From Bacteroidales bacterium (GTDB taxonomy: Bacteria; Bacteroidota; Bacteroidia; Bacteroidales; Marinilabiliaceae): a stretch of 64,000 nt of DNA. The notes below the pieces were generated by a model, which saw only the letters and a list, made by a program, of their open reading frames with translations, was not told the origin of the DNA and ran no database searches. The DNA lies in the NCBI GenBank assembly GCA_017960905.1, contig JAGCYH010000042.1:46695-110694 (forward strand), read 5' to 3'. The translations under genes were made by a program, and so were the position numbers. Shown piece after piece: positions 16,968-25,616 of the stretch (within the stretch, counting starts at the first letter, position 1; the number at the start of each line of letters is the position of its first letter).

Positions 16968-19553
16968 TTATTCGAGTTCTATTTGTATGGTTTTCAGTAA
17001 GTTGCTGTCCGATGTACCACCAACCATTATAGTGTATTTGCCTTGTTGCGGGCGCATTTTTTCGGCTTTCGTGTCGAACCATTCGAACGACTCGTAAGGC
17101 ATGTCTATTTTTATGGTTTTTGTTTCGCCTTTTGCAAGTTTAACGCGTTTGAAAGCGCGTAGCGCTTTCGACGGGCCTTCGTTGTCGTCGGGACGGCTGA
17201 TGTACACTTGAATCACCTCTTCGCCATCGCGGCTGCCTGTGTTGGTGAGCTCAACGTTGAGCACGGCATTGTCGCCGTAGCAGATGGCCGGTTTTTCAAA
17301 CTCCACTTTGCCGTAGGCAAAGTTGGTGTAGCTGAGGCCGTGTCCGAAGCAGAAGAGCGGCTTCTCGGTCATATAGCGGTATGTGCGGCCGCGCATTGAG
17401 TAGTCGAGGAAGTCGGGCAGCTGTTTCACGCTCGAGTAGAATGTTATTGGCAGACGTCCGGCGGGGTTGTAGTCGCCAAAGAGCACGTCGGCAATGGCTG
17501 TGCCGCCTTCCTGGCCCGGATACCACGCTTGAACAATGGCGCTGCACACCTTGCTTTCGGGTTCGAGGCCTACGGCCGAACCCGAGAAGTTTACAAATAC
17601 GATTTTTTTCTTCAGTTTGGCCAATTCTGCCACCATGTTACGCTGAATGTCAGGTAGTTCTATGTCGGTGCGGTCGCCACCTTTGAAACCTTTTATCTCA
17701 ACTTTCATCTCTTCGCCTTCGAGGCGCGGTGAGATGCCCCCTGCGTAAACTATCACGTCGGCTTTCTTGAGTTTTTTCAAGACAGCCTTCAAGTCGGCTA
17801 CATACTCTTCGAGAATGTCGACGTCTAAGTTGCTATATGGGCGTTCGCTCTTGAATTTCAGCGTTATAGCGTATTCTTTACCTTTCTCGAAGTTGAATTC
17901 GTAAGCGTTTTGCGCAAATACCGACTTGTTGATTGTGGCTGCGCTTTGGCCGTTTATAACAATCTCTAACACACCGTTTTGCGTGATTTTGAAGATTGCT
18001 TTGCCGGCGTGGTCGGGCTTGAATGTCGATTTGTATTCGCCCGAGAAATTTGTGGTGTTGACGTTCGGTGCAAACGATGTAACGCCGGTGTTGAGCTGCA
18101 TCGGTGTCTCTTCGGTAGCGGTAGCTACCGAAGCGCCGCTCATGTCTTTGTTGTTCCAGTAAGTAGCTGAGAATCCGGTTTTTCCGTTTGCCGTGCAGCT
18201 TTTCCACAAGCTCAGATAAATCTTCTCGTCGGTCAGTCCGCATAGCGGCTCATAGATGACGTTAGCTTGCGGCAGTTTGTTCTGTATGGCCTTCAGCAAC
18301 GATGTCGTATGTTTCGGTGTGCCGTTGTAGTTGCCCCAGAAGAGTATGGTGTCGTTGGCGTTCGGACCGACAACGGCCACCGTCATTTTCTTGCTGATAG
18401 GCAATGCGTTGTTTTTGTTTTGCAAGAGCACAATGCTCTTGCGAGCTATCTCGAGCGCCACTTGAGCGTGTTCGGCCGAGGCAACGGTAGAGTAGGGTAT
18501 GTTGAATGGGTCGCCGGCGTCCATCAGGCCAAGTTCGAAGCGTGCTTTCAGCGCGCGTCGAACTGCTATGTCGACCGACGATTCTTCTATAATGCCTTTC
18601 TTCACAGCATCGACAAGAGCTTGGAAACTTGAGCCGCACTCGATGTCGGTACCGCTCATCACGGCGTCGGCAGAGGCCTCTGCCGCATTGGCGTGAGTGT
18701 GGTGGTGTCCTTCTTCGTAGAAGTCGTTGATGGCCCAGCAGTCCGAAACCACCAAACCATTGTAGCCCCATTCGTTGCGCAGTATTTGCGACAGCAGACG
18801 GTCGCTGCCACAACACGGTTCGCCGTTGTAAGCGTTGTAGGCGCACATAACCTCTTTTACGTCAGCTTTTTGCACAAGAGCCTTAAATGCAGGCAGATAC
18901 GTCTCGCGAAGGTCGCGAGCCGAAACGTCGTTGGCATCGAAGCTGTGGCGGCACCATTCGGGGCCGGAGTGTATGGCAAAGTGCTTTGCGCAGGCATGCG
19001 CCTTGTTGTATTTGGTGTCGTTGCTGCCTTGCAGGCCGCGCACTACCGCCATGCCCATCTGCGATGTCAAGTACGGGTCTTCGCCGTATGTCTCCTGACC
19101 GCGGCCCCCACGTGGGTCGCGGAAGATGTTGCTGTTGGGCGTCCAGAATGTAAGTCCCTGATAACGACGGTATTGATTCTGCTCGGCGTAGTGCTTGTGT
19201 TTCGCGCGGGCTTCGTCGGATACGACGTCGAAAACGCGGTAGACGTTTTCGTCATCGAACGAGGCGGCCATGCCTATCGTCTGCGGAAAAACGGTTGCCA
19301 AGCCTGCGCGGGCAACGCCGTGCAATGCTTCGTTCCACCATTCGTAAGGCTTGATGCCCAGGCGCGGAATGCCCGCTGAATTGTTCTGTATGAGCGCCAC
19401 TTTCTCTTCGAGCGTGAGGCGGTTAAGCAGGTCGTTCGCACGCATGTCGGGCGACAAGTTGGCGTTGCTGAACGGCATTTCGGCAATGCTGGTCTGCGCC
19501 ATTCCCGATGCGCACAGTATCAACATGCCCAGTGTTAAGAGTTTTTTTCTCAT
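16968..19553 (-). CDS. Glycoside hydrolase family 3 with PA14 insertion
   Basis: An 861-residue exported beta-glycosidase (beta-glucosidase or xylosidase type). Start ATG at 19553 is preferred because the signal peptide MRKKLLTLGMLILCASGMAQ follows; nine upstream in-frame residues are not signal-like. The GH3 N-terminal domain shows RDPRGGRGQETYGEDPYL, KHFAIHSGPE and the nucleophile Asp in VVSDCW (D271). A PA14 domain (about 455-600) is inserted in the second GH3 domain, followed by a fibronectin III-like C-terminus (ALRAFKRVKLAKGETKTI). It probably acts in the periplasm on plant oligosaccharides. Several inverted repeats are present (17151-17169, 18110-18133, 18422-18442, 18668-18685). Confidence 0.95.
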   Translation of the reverse strand: MRKKLLTLGMLILCASGMAQTSIAEMPFSNANLSPDMRANDLLNRLTLEEKVALIQNNSAGIPRLGIKPYEWWNEALHGVARAGLATVFPQTIGMAASFDDENVYRVFDVVSDEARAKHKHYAEQNQYRRYQGLTFWTPNSNIFRDPRGGRGQETYGEDPYLTSQMGMAVVRGLQGSNDTKYNKAHACAKHFAIHSGPEWCRHSFDANDVSARDLRETYLPAFKALVQKADVKEVMCAYNAYNGEPCCGSDRLLSQILRNEWGYNGLVVSDCWAINDFYEEGHHHTHANAAEASADAVMSGTDIECGSSFQALVDAVKKGIIEESSVDIAVRRALKARFELGLMDAGDPFNIPYSTVASAEHAQVALEIARKSIVLLQNKNNALPISKKMTVAVVGPNANDTILFWGNYNGTPKHTTSLLKAIQNKLPQANVIYEPLCGLTDEKIYLSLWKSCTANGKTGFSATYWNNKDMSGASVATATEETPMQLNTGVTSFAPNVNTTNFSGEYKSTFKPDHAGKAIFKITQNGVLEIVINGQSAATINKSVFAQNAYEFNFEKGKEYAITLKFKSERPYSNLDVDILEEYVADLKAVLKKLKKADVIVYAGGISPRLEGEEMKVEIKGFKGGDRTDIELPDIQRNMVAELAKLKKKIVFVNFSGSAVGLEPESKVCSAIVQAWYPGQEGGTAIADVLFGDYNPAGRLPITFYSSVKQLPDFLDYSMRGRTYRYMTEKPLFCFGHGLSYTNFAYGKVEFEKPAICYGDNAVLNVELTNTGSRDGEEVIQVYISRPDDNEGPSKALRAFKRVKLAKGETKTIKIDMPYESFEWFDTKAEKMRPQQGKYTIMVGGTSDSNLLKTIQIELE

Positions 19554-19665
19554 GTTGTTGAATTTTATTTGATTCGACAATATTAGTGTATAGTTTTGAT
19601 GTTGCCTTTGCTGTATGTTACAAATGTTTGCATTTTCGTTTTTCTAAACGCCCGAAATAGCTATT

Positions 19666-20751
19666 TCAGTACTTTTCCGCCAGTTCGAAGTATTGTTTGT
19701 AGGCATGATGCTCGAAAATGTCTTTCGCGTTTCGCTGATGCCTTTCGTAGTAGCTGGCATCGGGTTTCAGTATCACTGTCTGTCCGACGCGGGCGTAGTT
19801 GGCGCATTCGGCGAATGTCGGAAGCTTGTACGTATTGTTCTCTTTCTCAAGCATTTTGCCCACTTTTTTGCCTAAATATTTCCGCAGGCGTTTTTCTGCT
19901 TTTTTCGGATGTTTCGAAACAAGTTTGAATAAAAATCTCATTTTCAGTCGGTTGCCGAAACTCAGTGTGTCGGTCAGCTCGTCGATGCGAGTAAAAGGGT
20001 TTGTGGGTCGGAAGTCGTTGGTACGCTGCACACTGAGAGGCACTTCGGGCACCCAGTCTTCGGGGCTGACAACGTTGAATGCCCAGCCGTCGCGGGTCAT
20101 GTATTCGTATTCGCATGCGAAAGCGTAGTCGCCGGGTTTCGGTGCGCCGCTGCAATAGGTTTTGAAGCGTATGTCTTTGGGCATTTCGCCCAAAGACTGT
20201 TTTTCGCGCAGGAAAGCAGTGAGCAAGTATGCCATCGCGCCGCCCTGACTATGTCCAGCAATTATAAAGTCGTGAATGCCAGCCTTATAGCATGAGTCGA
20301 TATGCGCCTCGATGTCGTCGGTCATCGACAGTGTCGCCGTCAGCCAGCCCGCGTGTACGCGGGCTGCAGCGTTGTCGCACAGCCGGTATTGTCGCTTGCC
20401 GCCAATCTGGCATTCGCCTTGCGCGCCAACCATGCCTGCGTGGAAGTTGCAAAGCCAGCTTTTCATCGTTACTACGCTAGCTCTCAGACTGATAGCCACT
20501 ACACCATCGCTGCGTTGCCATAGCTCCCACATATTGTCGAAAGCAGTTACGGGCGAAGAGTATTTTTTTGTGAAAAATGTCGGTCGCGGCGCCAAGTACG
20601 ACGAGTCGACGCCTGGCAACTCGCGGAAATGCGACGCCATGCAGATGCACTCTTTGAATTCCGATATTTCGAATCCTGGTTTGAGCGTCTGCGCGTTTGC
20701 AATGCTCGCAAACGCTGTCAGACACACGATGCACAATTGGTGTAGTTTCAT
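19666..20751 (-). CDS. Exported class 3 lipase
   Basis: A 361-residue alpha/beta hydrolase of the Lipase_3 family with signal peptide (cleavage near ANA). The nucleophile elbow is IIAGHSQGGAMAYL with Ser S168; the Asp is probably in VSPEDWVPEVP (the usual N-x-x-D-P-V-P site) and a C-terminal His lies near KDIFEHHAY. The substrate is probably acylglycerol or phospholipid. It lies divergent from the metallophosphoesterase gene. Inverted repeats at 20173-20197, 20345-20366 and 20693-20715. Confidence 0.88.
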   Translation of the reverse strand: MKLHQLCIVCLTAFASIANAQTLKPGFEISEFKECICMASHFRELPGVDSSYLAPRPTFFTKKYSSPVTAFDNMWELWQRSDGVVAISLRASVVTMKSWLCNFHAGMVGAQGECQIGGKRQYRLCDNAAARVHAGWLTATLSMTDDIEAHIDSCYKAGIHDFIIAGHSQGGAMAYLLTAFLREKQSLGEMPKDIRFKTYCSGAPKPGDYAFACEYEYMTRDGWAFNVVSPEDWVPEVPLSVQRTNDFRPTNPFTRIDELTDTLSFGNRLKMRFLFKLVSKHPKKAEKRLRKYLGKKVGKMLEKENNTYKLPTFAECANYARVGQTVILKPDASYYERHQRNAKDIFEHHAYKQYFELAEKY

Positions 20752-20802
20752 AGAAAATTTTGCTAATCTTTTACAAAAGTAGGATAAAAAGCCATAAATG
20801 CT

Positions 20803-20810
20803 TAACTTTG
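20803..20810 (+). promoter_or_regulatory. -7 box for the metallophosphoesterase gene
   Basis: TAACTTTG ends only 9 nt before the ATG at 20820, so the transcript would have a leader of a few bases. No clear -33 box. Confidence 0.5.
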
Positions 20811-20819
20811 CAAAAAAAA

Positions 20820-21935
20820 ATGCCCGGATTTTTCTTCTTGCTTATCATAGCACTCTACATTCTGGCTTGCGTTTACCTTGGCAGGCGAATAACAAAACTT
20901 ATGCCTACGCGACTAACGAAAGCTATCGCAATTATCTGTGTGGTAGTACTTTCCACCATGTTTTTCACGCAGCGGATGATTGCCTCGCACGTAGCGCAAT
21001 CGGTCAATATGGTGCTTTACATTGTCAGTACCATGTGGCTCATTGTCATAATGTACGGCGTGGTGCTGTTTGTGCTTTTCGACATTGCGCGGCTCATTGC
21101 GCGCTTGCGCACGCATACCCGCCGCCCTATAACGCGAGGTAACATCCTGACCATTCTTGTTCTTCTGGCGCTTATAATCACTGTAGGCATTGTAAATGCC
21201 TACAGCCCAGTCGTTACGCGCTATACAGTGAGTTTGCCGCAGTACAATCGCACCGATACGCTGCGACTGGCCATAGTGTCGGACCTTCACATGGGCTATG
21301 CCGTCCGTAGCGGCGATATGCAGAAACTATGCGAAATGGTTAATAATGAGCATGTCGACGCTTGCCTTATTGCCGGCGACTTGTTCGACGGCGAGGTTAC
21401 ACCGGTGATAACCAACGACTTAGGCGCGCCGTTGCGCGATATTAAAACTACTTACGGTACGTATGCCGTTGTAGGCAACCACGATTATATGGGCGACATA
21501 AATGTCGCCAAAGACTATATCCGCTCTCTGAATATGACGTTGCTGTGCGACAGCACAGCAACCTTCGACGGTGTGGCTGTCGTTGGTCGCAACGACCTTT
21601 CGGGCGACAGAATGCCGTTTATGATGAGCAAGAAAAAATTGCTTTCGGATTTTGTGCAGAAAACCGACACCATGCCAATGATTGTCATCGACCATCAGCC
21701 TGCACGTATCGATGAATCAGTTAGTTGCGGTGCCGACATTCACATTTCGGGGCATACGCACGCTGGTCAGGTTTGGCCTATGCGAATGATTACTAAGATG
21801 GTTTTCGACCTCGATTATGGCTATCGCCAATATACTAATACTCACGCAATTGTAACGTCTGGTTTCGGCACTTGGGGCCCGCGCATGCGCTTGGGCAACA
21901 GTCCCGAAATAGTCATTCTGACTGTGACGTTTTGA
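20820..21935 (+). CDS. Membrane-anchored metallophosphoesterase
   Basis: A 371-residue calcineurin-like phosphoesterase. Start ATG at 20820 gives a membrane-type N-terminus with three to four hydrophobic helices (1-120); the longer frame has no good start. Metal-ligand motifs follow in order: SDLHMG (Asp at 155), AGDLFDG, VGNHDYMGD, and SGHTHAGQ near the C-terminus. It resembles YkuE/YaeI-type enzymes, some of which are UDP-2,3-diacylglucosamine pyrophosphatases; the substrate is unknown. The stop is one base from the stop of the convergent TPM gene. Inverted repeats of 11, 8 and 10 bp at 21181-21205, 21492-21509 and 21539-21562. Confidence 0.9.
   Translation: MPGFFFLLIIALYILACVYLGRRITKLMPTRLTKAIAIICVVVLSTMFFTQRMIASHVAQSVNMVLYIVSTMWLIVIMYGVVLFVLFDIARLIARLRTHTRRPITRGNILTILVLLALIITVGIVNAYSPVVTRYTVSLPQYNRTDTLRLAIVSDLHMGYAVRSGDMQKLCEMVNNEHVDACLIAGDLFDGEVTPVITNDLGAPLRDIKTTYGTYAVVGNHDYMGDINVAKDYIRSLNMTLLCDSTATFDGVAVVGRNDLSGDRMPFMMSKKKLLSDFVQKTDTMPMIVIDHQPARIDESVSCGADIHISGHTHAGQVWPMRMITKMVFDLDYGYRQYTNTHAIVTSGFGTWGPRMRLGNSPEIVILTVTF
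21181..21205. repeat. 11-bp inverted repeat inside the phosphoesterase gene
   Basis: Arms 21181-21191 and 21195-21205, loop GTA, in the last membrane segment before the catalytic domain. Confidence 0.88.
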
Positions 21936-21936
21936 T

Positions 21937-22758
21937 TTACCAGCTTCCGCCGCCACCACCACCGCCGAAGTGTCCGCCGCCGAAGCTGCGCGAGCTCCCG
22001 CCCCACGAACTGCTGTGGTAATGTCCGCCGCCGCTGCTGTATGTCGAACTGCCGCTCTTTGGCGCAAATCGCGCCAAAACGCAAATCAGGATTATCACTA
22101 CAAGAATAATCAGAAGTGCCCCATAATCTATCTCTTCGTCGCCGCTGTAGCTGCTGCTATAGTATTCCGAGTCGGAATAACTGTCTGATTCTGAGTACGA
22201 TGAAAAGTTCGACGTCGTGGTGGTGTAGTCGGGTTTGTATTCGCCTTGAGCAATCTTCATCACTTCCACTGCGCCGGCTTGAATGCCGGCGGCGTAGTTG
22301 TCTTCTTTAAAGTACGGAATCATCACTCGGTTGACTATCTGGCTGCAAAGCGCATCGGGCAGCACGCCTTCCATGCCGTAGCCTGTGGCTATGAAGGCTT
22401 CGCCGTTTTCGTACTCCGACTTGGGCTTTACAACTATCACTATGCCGTTGTTTTTATCGGCTTGTCCAACGCCCCAATCCTCACCTATTTTCTGCGCGTA
22501 CTGGGCTATGGGAGTGAAGTCTAGAGTTGGTTTGGTAATAACTACAATCTGCGTGCTTGTGTGTATGTCGAAGAGCGTCAGCGAATCCTGAAGCCAAGCC
22601 TCGTCGGTCGCGCCGATAAGATCGGCATCGTCGTAAACGAGCTTTAGCTCGTTTGTGCCGGTAAGAAACTGACGCTGAATTACTGGCGGCTCTGTTTCTT
22701 CATAAAAAAGAATGTAGCCGAAGAAAACAATAGTGAGTATTCCGAGAAGTTTTTTCAT
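21937..22758 (-). CDS. TPM-domain membrane protein with Gly/Ser-rich tail
   Basis: A 273-residue protein: N-terminal hydrophobic segment, TPM (DUF477/TPM_phosphatase, PF04536) domain about 45-175 with the strand DWGVGQADKNNGIVIVV, a second membrane helix about 212-232, and a tail of Gly, Ser, His and Trp. This arrangement is typical of the proteins paired with LemA in bacteria; role unknown, possibly envelope stress. It is third in the LemA-TPM-TPM operon, 12 nt after the preceding gene. The repetitive GGN codons of the tail give a GC-rich end. Confidence 0.92.
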   Translation of the reverse strand: MKKLLGILTIVFFGYILFYEETEPPVIQRQFLTGTNELKLVYDDADLIGATDEAWLQDSLTLFDIHTSTQIVVITKPTLDFTPIAQYAQKIGEDWGVGQADKNNGIVIVVKPKSEYENGEAFIATGYGMEGVLPDALCSQIVNRVMIPYFKEDNYAAGIQAGAVEVMKIAQGEYKPDYTTTTSNFSSYSESDSYSDSEYYSSSYSGDEEIDYGALLIILVVIILICVLARFAPKSGSSTYSSGGGHYHSSSWGGSSRSFGGGHFGGGGGGGSW

Positions 22759-22770
22759 TTCAGAGCCGGG

Positions 22771-23202
22771 TTATTCGCCGTACGAAATCTCGTCGGTGAG
22801 TTCGTTCTTGTCGTCGCGCTGGTGCGGGAAGTACATCTTGAGCTGGTCGCCGCAAAGTTCGATGCCTTTGGTGAGGCCGCCAACGAAGTCACCTTTTTTG
22901 AAATATTCGGTAAGCAGGTCGCAAATGTTATTCCAGAAGTTCTCGGGCACTTTCGAGTTGATGCCCTCGTCGCCAATTACGGCGAATTTTCTGTCGCCGT
23001 AAGCGACATAGAACAGCACTCCGTTGTGGAGTGCTGTTTTCTGCATACCGAGACGGTCGAAAGTTTTTATAGCCGCTTCCATCGTGTCGCCCTTACAATG
23101 CGCGTCGAAGTGCACACGCACTTCGCCCGAGCAATTGTTTTCGGCGGCTTGTATCGCTGCAATTATCTGTTTTCCTTGCTCTTCTGACAAAAATTTGGCC
23201 AT
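22771..23202 (-). CDS. Soluble TPM-domain protein
   Basis: A 143-residue protein made of one TPM (TLP18.3/Psb32/MOLO-1 type) domain, without signal peptide: IQAAENNCSGEVRVHF, LHNGVLFYVAYGDRKFAVIGDEGINS. It is the middle gene of the LemA operon, 14 nt after lemA and 12 nt before the membrane TPM gene. An 11-bp inverted repeat at 23012-23038 encodes the conserved KTALHNGVLFY strand, and an 8-bp one lies at 23106-23125. Confidence 0.92.
   Translation of the reverse strand: MAKFLSEEQGKQIIAAIQAAENNCSGEVRVHFDAHCKGDTMEAAIKTFDRLGMQKTALHNGVLFYVAYGDRKFAVIGDEGINSKVPENFWNNICDLLTEYFKKGDFVGGLTKGIELCGDQLKMYFPHQRDDKNELTDEISYGE
23012..23038. repeat. 11-bp inverted repeat inside the soluble TPM gene
   Basis: Arms 23012-23022 and 23028-23038, loop GTTGT. 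Confidence 0.88.
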
Positions 23203-23216
23203 AGTAGTCAGTTTTT

Positions 23217-23795
23217 TCAGAATTCCACCGTGGGCGCTTTGTCGGCACCCGAATTAGCCGTGAAGTAAGGCTTTTTCTCAAAGTCGAACCACGACGATAT
23301 GAAGTTGCGTGGGAATTGCTTGATGTATGTGTTGTAGTCGCGTGCGGCATCGTTGTACTTCTGCCGCTCAACGGTGATGCGGTTTTCGGTACCTTCGAGC
23401 TGCACTTGCAGCGACATGAAATTCTCGTTGGCTTTCAGCTCGGGATAGTTCTCGGTAATCATCAGCAGACGCGAGATGGCGCTGCCCATCTCGTCTTGGG
23501 CGTCTTGGAACTTTTTGAGCGTCTCTTCATCGAGGTTGTCTGAGTTGAGGCTCACACTGCCAATCTTCGTGCGGGCTTCCGACACTTCCTGAAATACCTT
23601 CTCTTCATGAGCCGCGTATCCTTTCACGGTGTTAACAAGATTGGGTATGAGGTCGGCGCGGCGTTGGTAAACATTGTCGACTTGAGCAAGCTGGGCATCA
23701 ACCTGTTCGCGTTTCTCAACCATGGTGTTGTAGCCGCAGCTCGAAAGTAGCGGCAGTGCTATTATGCACGCTAATATTATTCTGAAAATCTTCAT
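23217..23795 (-). CDS. lemA: LemA-family lipoprotein-like membrane protein
   Basis: A 192-residue LemA protein: N-terminal hydrophobic segment ending LLSSCGYN (a possible lipobox, Cys near 20) and a long helical bundle. The family signature QRRADLIPNLVNTVKGYAAHEEKVF (read around 45-70) and NFISSWFDFEKKPYF near the end are clear. First gene of a LemA-TPM-TPM operon; function unknown. A TATCTTTG box lies 26 nt upstream (23822-23829). Confidence 0.95.
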   Translation of the reverse strand: MKIFRIILACIIALPLLSSCGYNTMVEKREQVDAQLAQVDNVYQRRADLIPNLVNTVKGYAAHEEKVFQEVSEARTKIGSVSLNSDNLDEETLKKFQDAQDEMGSAISRLLMITENYPELKANENFMSLQVQLEGTENRITVERQKYNDAARDYNTYIKQFPRNFISSWFDFEKKPYFTANSGADKAPTVEF

Positions 23796-23821
23796 TTTGT
23801 GTGTTTTTTTTAATTTTTTCG

Positions 23822-23829
23822 CAAAGATA
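23822..23829 (-). promoter_or_regulatory. -7 box for the lemA operon
   Basis: TATCTTTG on the minus strand, 26 nt before the lemA ATG. Confidence 0.5.
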
Positions 23830-23877
23830 ATACAAATATCAATGATTGATGCTGTCGGCTGATGAAAAATAGGGTGT

Positions 23878-23915
23878 TAAAAAACTTCGGCACTGACATT
23901 CGTCAGTGCCGAAGT
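23878..23915 (-). terminator. Terminator of the carboxylesterase gene
   Basis: A 14-bp perfect inverted repeat (23884-23897 with 23902-23915), loop ATTC, with TTTTTT on the minus strand. Confidence 0.92.
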
Positions 23916-23946
23916 GCTATGGTATATTTTACTGTTGGTTAATATG

Positions 23947-25425
23947 TTACGGTTTCAGCGGCTCGCCAAGCGACGAGTCTTCGGCGTCTTGCTCGTTAAG
24001 TTTGAAACGCATAAACTGCTGGTTGTCAGCTGTATATGGTTTCCAATCGCCGCCGTTGGCGCCGTTGGGGTCAGAGTATTTTGCAAAGTTCGACCACGCG
24101 GTGAGCATTTTTTCCGACAGGTCCCAGTCGCCTTGTGTCCACGGGCGCCAGCAGTGTTTCAGCGACTTGAACACAAACCACAAATCCGACGAGTGGAACG
24201 CGCCTTTCAGGTAATCCTGCGGATGGCTGCCGTCGTCGGGCAGGGGACGGGCAAACTGATAGGCCCACGCTTTGTTGCCGACTTCTTCGCGGTTGAGGCA
24301 GAAGTCGGAAATCTGACCGGCCATATTGCCGGCGTCGTTGAGTGTGAAGCCAATCATATAAGGTACGTCGTTGAGCGAGCCGTCGAGGCAGGCAGCGTCG
24401 AACGATTCGGGCAGCACATAGCCGTCGATGTACGGCGTGATGGGGCCTGCAGTCAGGCAGCTACGCTGACCTGTTACTCTGGTGTAGAGCGAACCGAGAG
24501 CATATATCTCTTCGGTCGATGCAGAACGTAAATCTTTGAGTGTCTTGAGATTGGCCCAATCGCAAACCTCTTTTATCTGTTGTTCAGCTTCCGCAAGCGT
24601 CAGCTGCGACTGACGGAAGAACGGCGGTATTTTTGCCAACTCTTCTTCGCTGAGCGGTTTTTGCAAACCGCTCGCACTCATTATAACTGCTTTATTATAA
24701 AGGCCTTTGGTGAGTGGCGATGCGCTCAGGAACTTCGTGCTGCGGCCGCCTGCGCTCTGTCCGAAAATCATTACGTTGTCGGGGTCGCCGCCAAACTGCG
24801 CGATGTTTTTCTTAACCCATTTCATAACTTCAATTTGGTCCAGAGTGCCCCAGTTGCCAGTGGCGTGCTCGGGGGCTTCGGCCGATATTTCGGGGTGAGC
24901 GAAGAATCCGAACGGGCCTACGCGGTAGTTGAACGTAACCAGAACCACGTCTTTTGCAGCCCATTCCTGACCGTCGAATTCGGGCTCAGAGCCCCAGCCT
25001 TCGCGCAGTCCGCCGCCGAAAATCCAGATGGCCACGGGCAGTTTCTTTTCAGGCTGCGCCGATGCTTTGGTGTAGACGTTGAGGTAGAGGCAGTCTTCGC
25101 TGTAGGCCTTCTCGTCGCCATAACCCCATTCGGTGGTGTAGCCACCGTCGTAGTGAGCGCCTTGGAAGGCCGGATGGCCAAACGCATCGCAAACCTTGAC
25201 GCCTTGCCACGGCACAACAGGCTGTGGCGCGCGCCAACGGTTTTCACCCGTTGGAGGCGCGGCATACGGAATGCCTTTGTATACTACTACGCCTTTGATA
25301 TCAGTGTTAACTCCCTGAACCTGACCACCTTCGATGGTCAGCACGGGGTTTGTGTTGCAATTGTCCTGTTTCCCACACGACATCAGCGTCAAGACGCTGA
25401 TTGCAAGAACGATAAACTTTTTCAT
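23947..25425 (-). CDS. Type B carboxylesterase lipoprotein
   Basis: A 492-residue alpha/beta hydrolase of the carboxylesterase type B family. ATG at 25425 is chosen because a lipoprotein signal (MKKFIVLAISVLTLMSC) follows. Motifs: KGIPYAAPPTGENRWR near 50, EDCLYLNVYTK (110-120), oxyanion-hole region FGGGL, and the nucleophile elbow FGQSAGG with Ser S224. The Glu and His of the triad lie in the C-terminal half (FHSSDLWFVF region). Typical substrates are esters, including acetyl or feruloyl groups on plant polymers, which would suit the nearby GH3; that is inference. Inverted repeats at 24652-24673 and, in the signal-peptide codons, 25382-25401. Confidence 0.92.
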   Translation of the reverse strand: MKKFIVLAISVLTLMSCGKQDNCNTNPVLTIEGGQVQGVNTDIKGVVVYKGIPYAAPPTGENRWRAPQPVVPWQGVKVCDAFGHPAFQGAHYDGGYTTEWGYGDEKAYSEDCLYLNVYTKASAQPEKKLPVAIWIFGGGLREGWGSEPEFDGQEWAAKDVVLVTFNYRVGPFGFFAHPEISAEAPEHATGNWGTLDQIEVMKWVKKNIAQFGGDPDNVMIFGQSAGGRSTKFLSASPLTKGLYNKAVIMSASGLQKPLSEEELAKIPPFFRQSQLTLAEAEQQIKEVCDWANLKTLKDLRSASTEEIYALGSLYTRVTGQRSCLTAGPITPYIDGYVLPESFDAACLDGSLNDVPYMIGFTLNDAGNMAGQISDFCLNREEVGNKAWAYQFARPLPDDGSHPQDYLKGAFHSSDLWFVFKSLKHCWRPWTQGDWDLSEKMLTAWSNFAKYSDPNGANGGDWKPYTADNQQFMRFKLNEQDAEDSSLGEPLKP

Positions 25426-25452
25426 GTCTGTTATGTTTTGATTACTGAATTG

Positions 25453-25460
25453 CAAAAATA
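25453..25460 (-). promoter_or_regulatory. -7 box for the carboxylesterase gene
   Basis: TATTTTTG on the minus strand, 28 nt before the ATG at 25425. Confidence 0.5.
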
Positions 25461-25561
25461 ATTTAAAAAACGGTTTTGCAACCATTTGCGCTGAAGTTTT
25501 TCAAGTATTATGTGTGAAAAAACTACTTTTGATTGTTAAATGCACTTTGCTATCTAAACAT

Positions 25562-25592
25562 TTTGCATCAAAAATAAGAATGACTACCTTTA
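25562..25592 (+). promoter_or_regulatory. Promoter for the tyrosine phosphatase gene
   Basis: TTTG at 25562-25565, 19 nt spacing, TACCTTTA at 25585-25592 (one mismatch to TAnnTTTG). Confidence 0.55.
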
Positions 25593-25616
25593 CGGCAGAG
25601 AAAACGACAAAAAACA

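Noticed and set aside
18693..19379. 228-codon plus-strand frame opposite the GH3 gene
   Set aside because: An antisense shadow of the conserved GH3 domain; Val/Ala/Phe-rich translation without motifs.
22131..22240. Ser/Tyr-rich low-complexity DNA as a repeat locus
   Set aside because: It is the coding sequence of the TPM protein linker; no tandem DNA repeat is present.
24580..25461. Long open frame (293 codons) on the plus strand opposite the carboxylesterase
   Set aside because: It is an antisense shadow: the minus strand has full family motifs, and the plus frame has none and odd composition.
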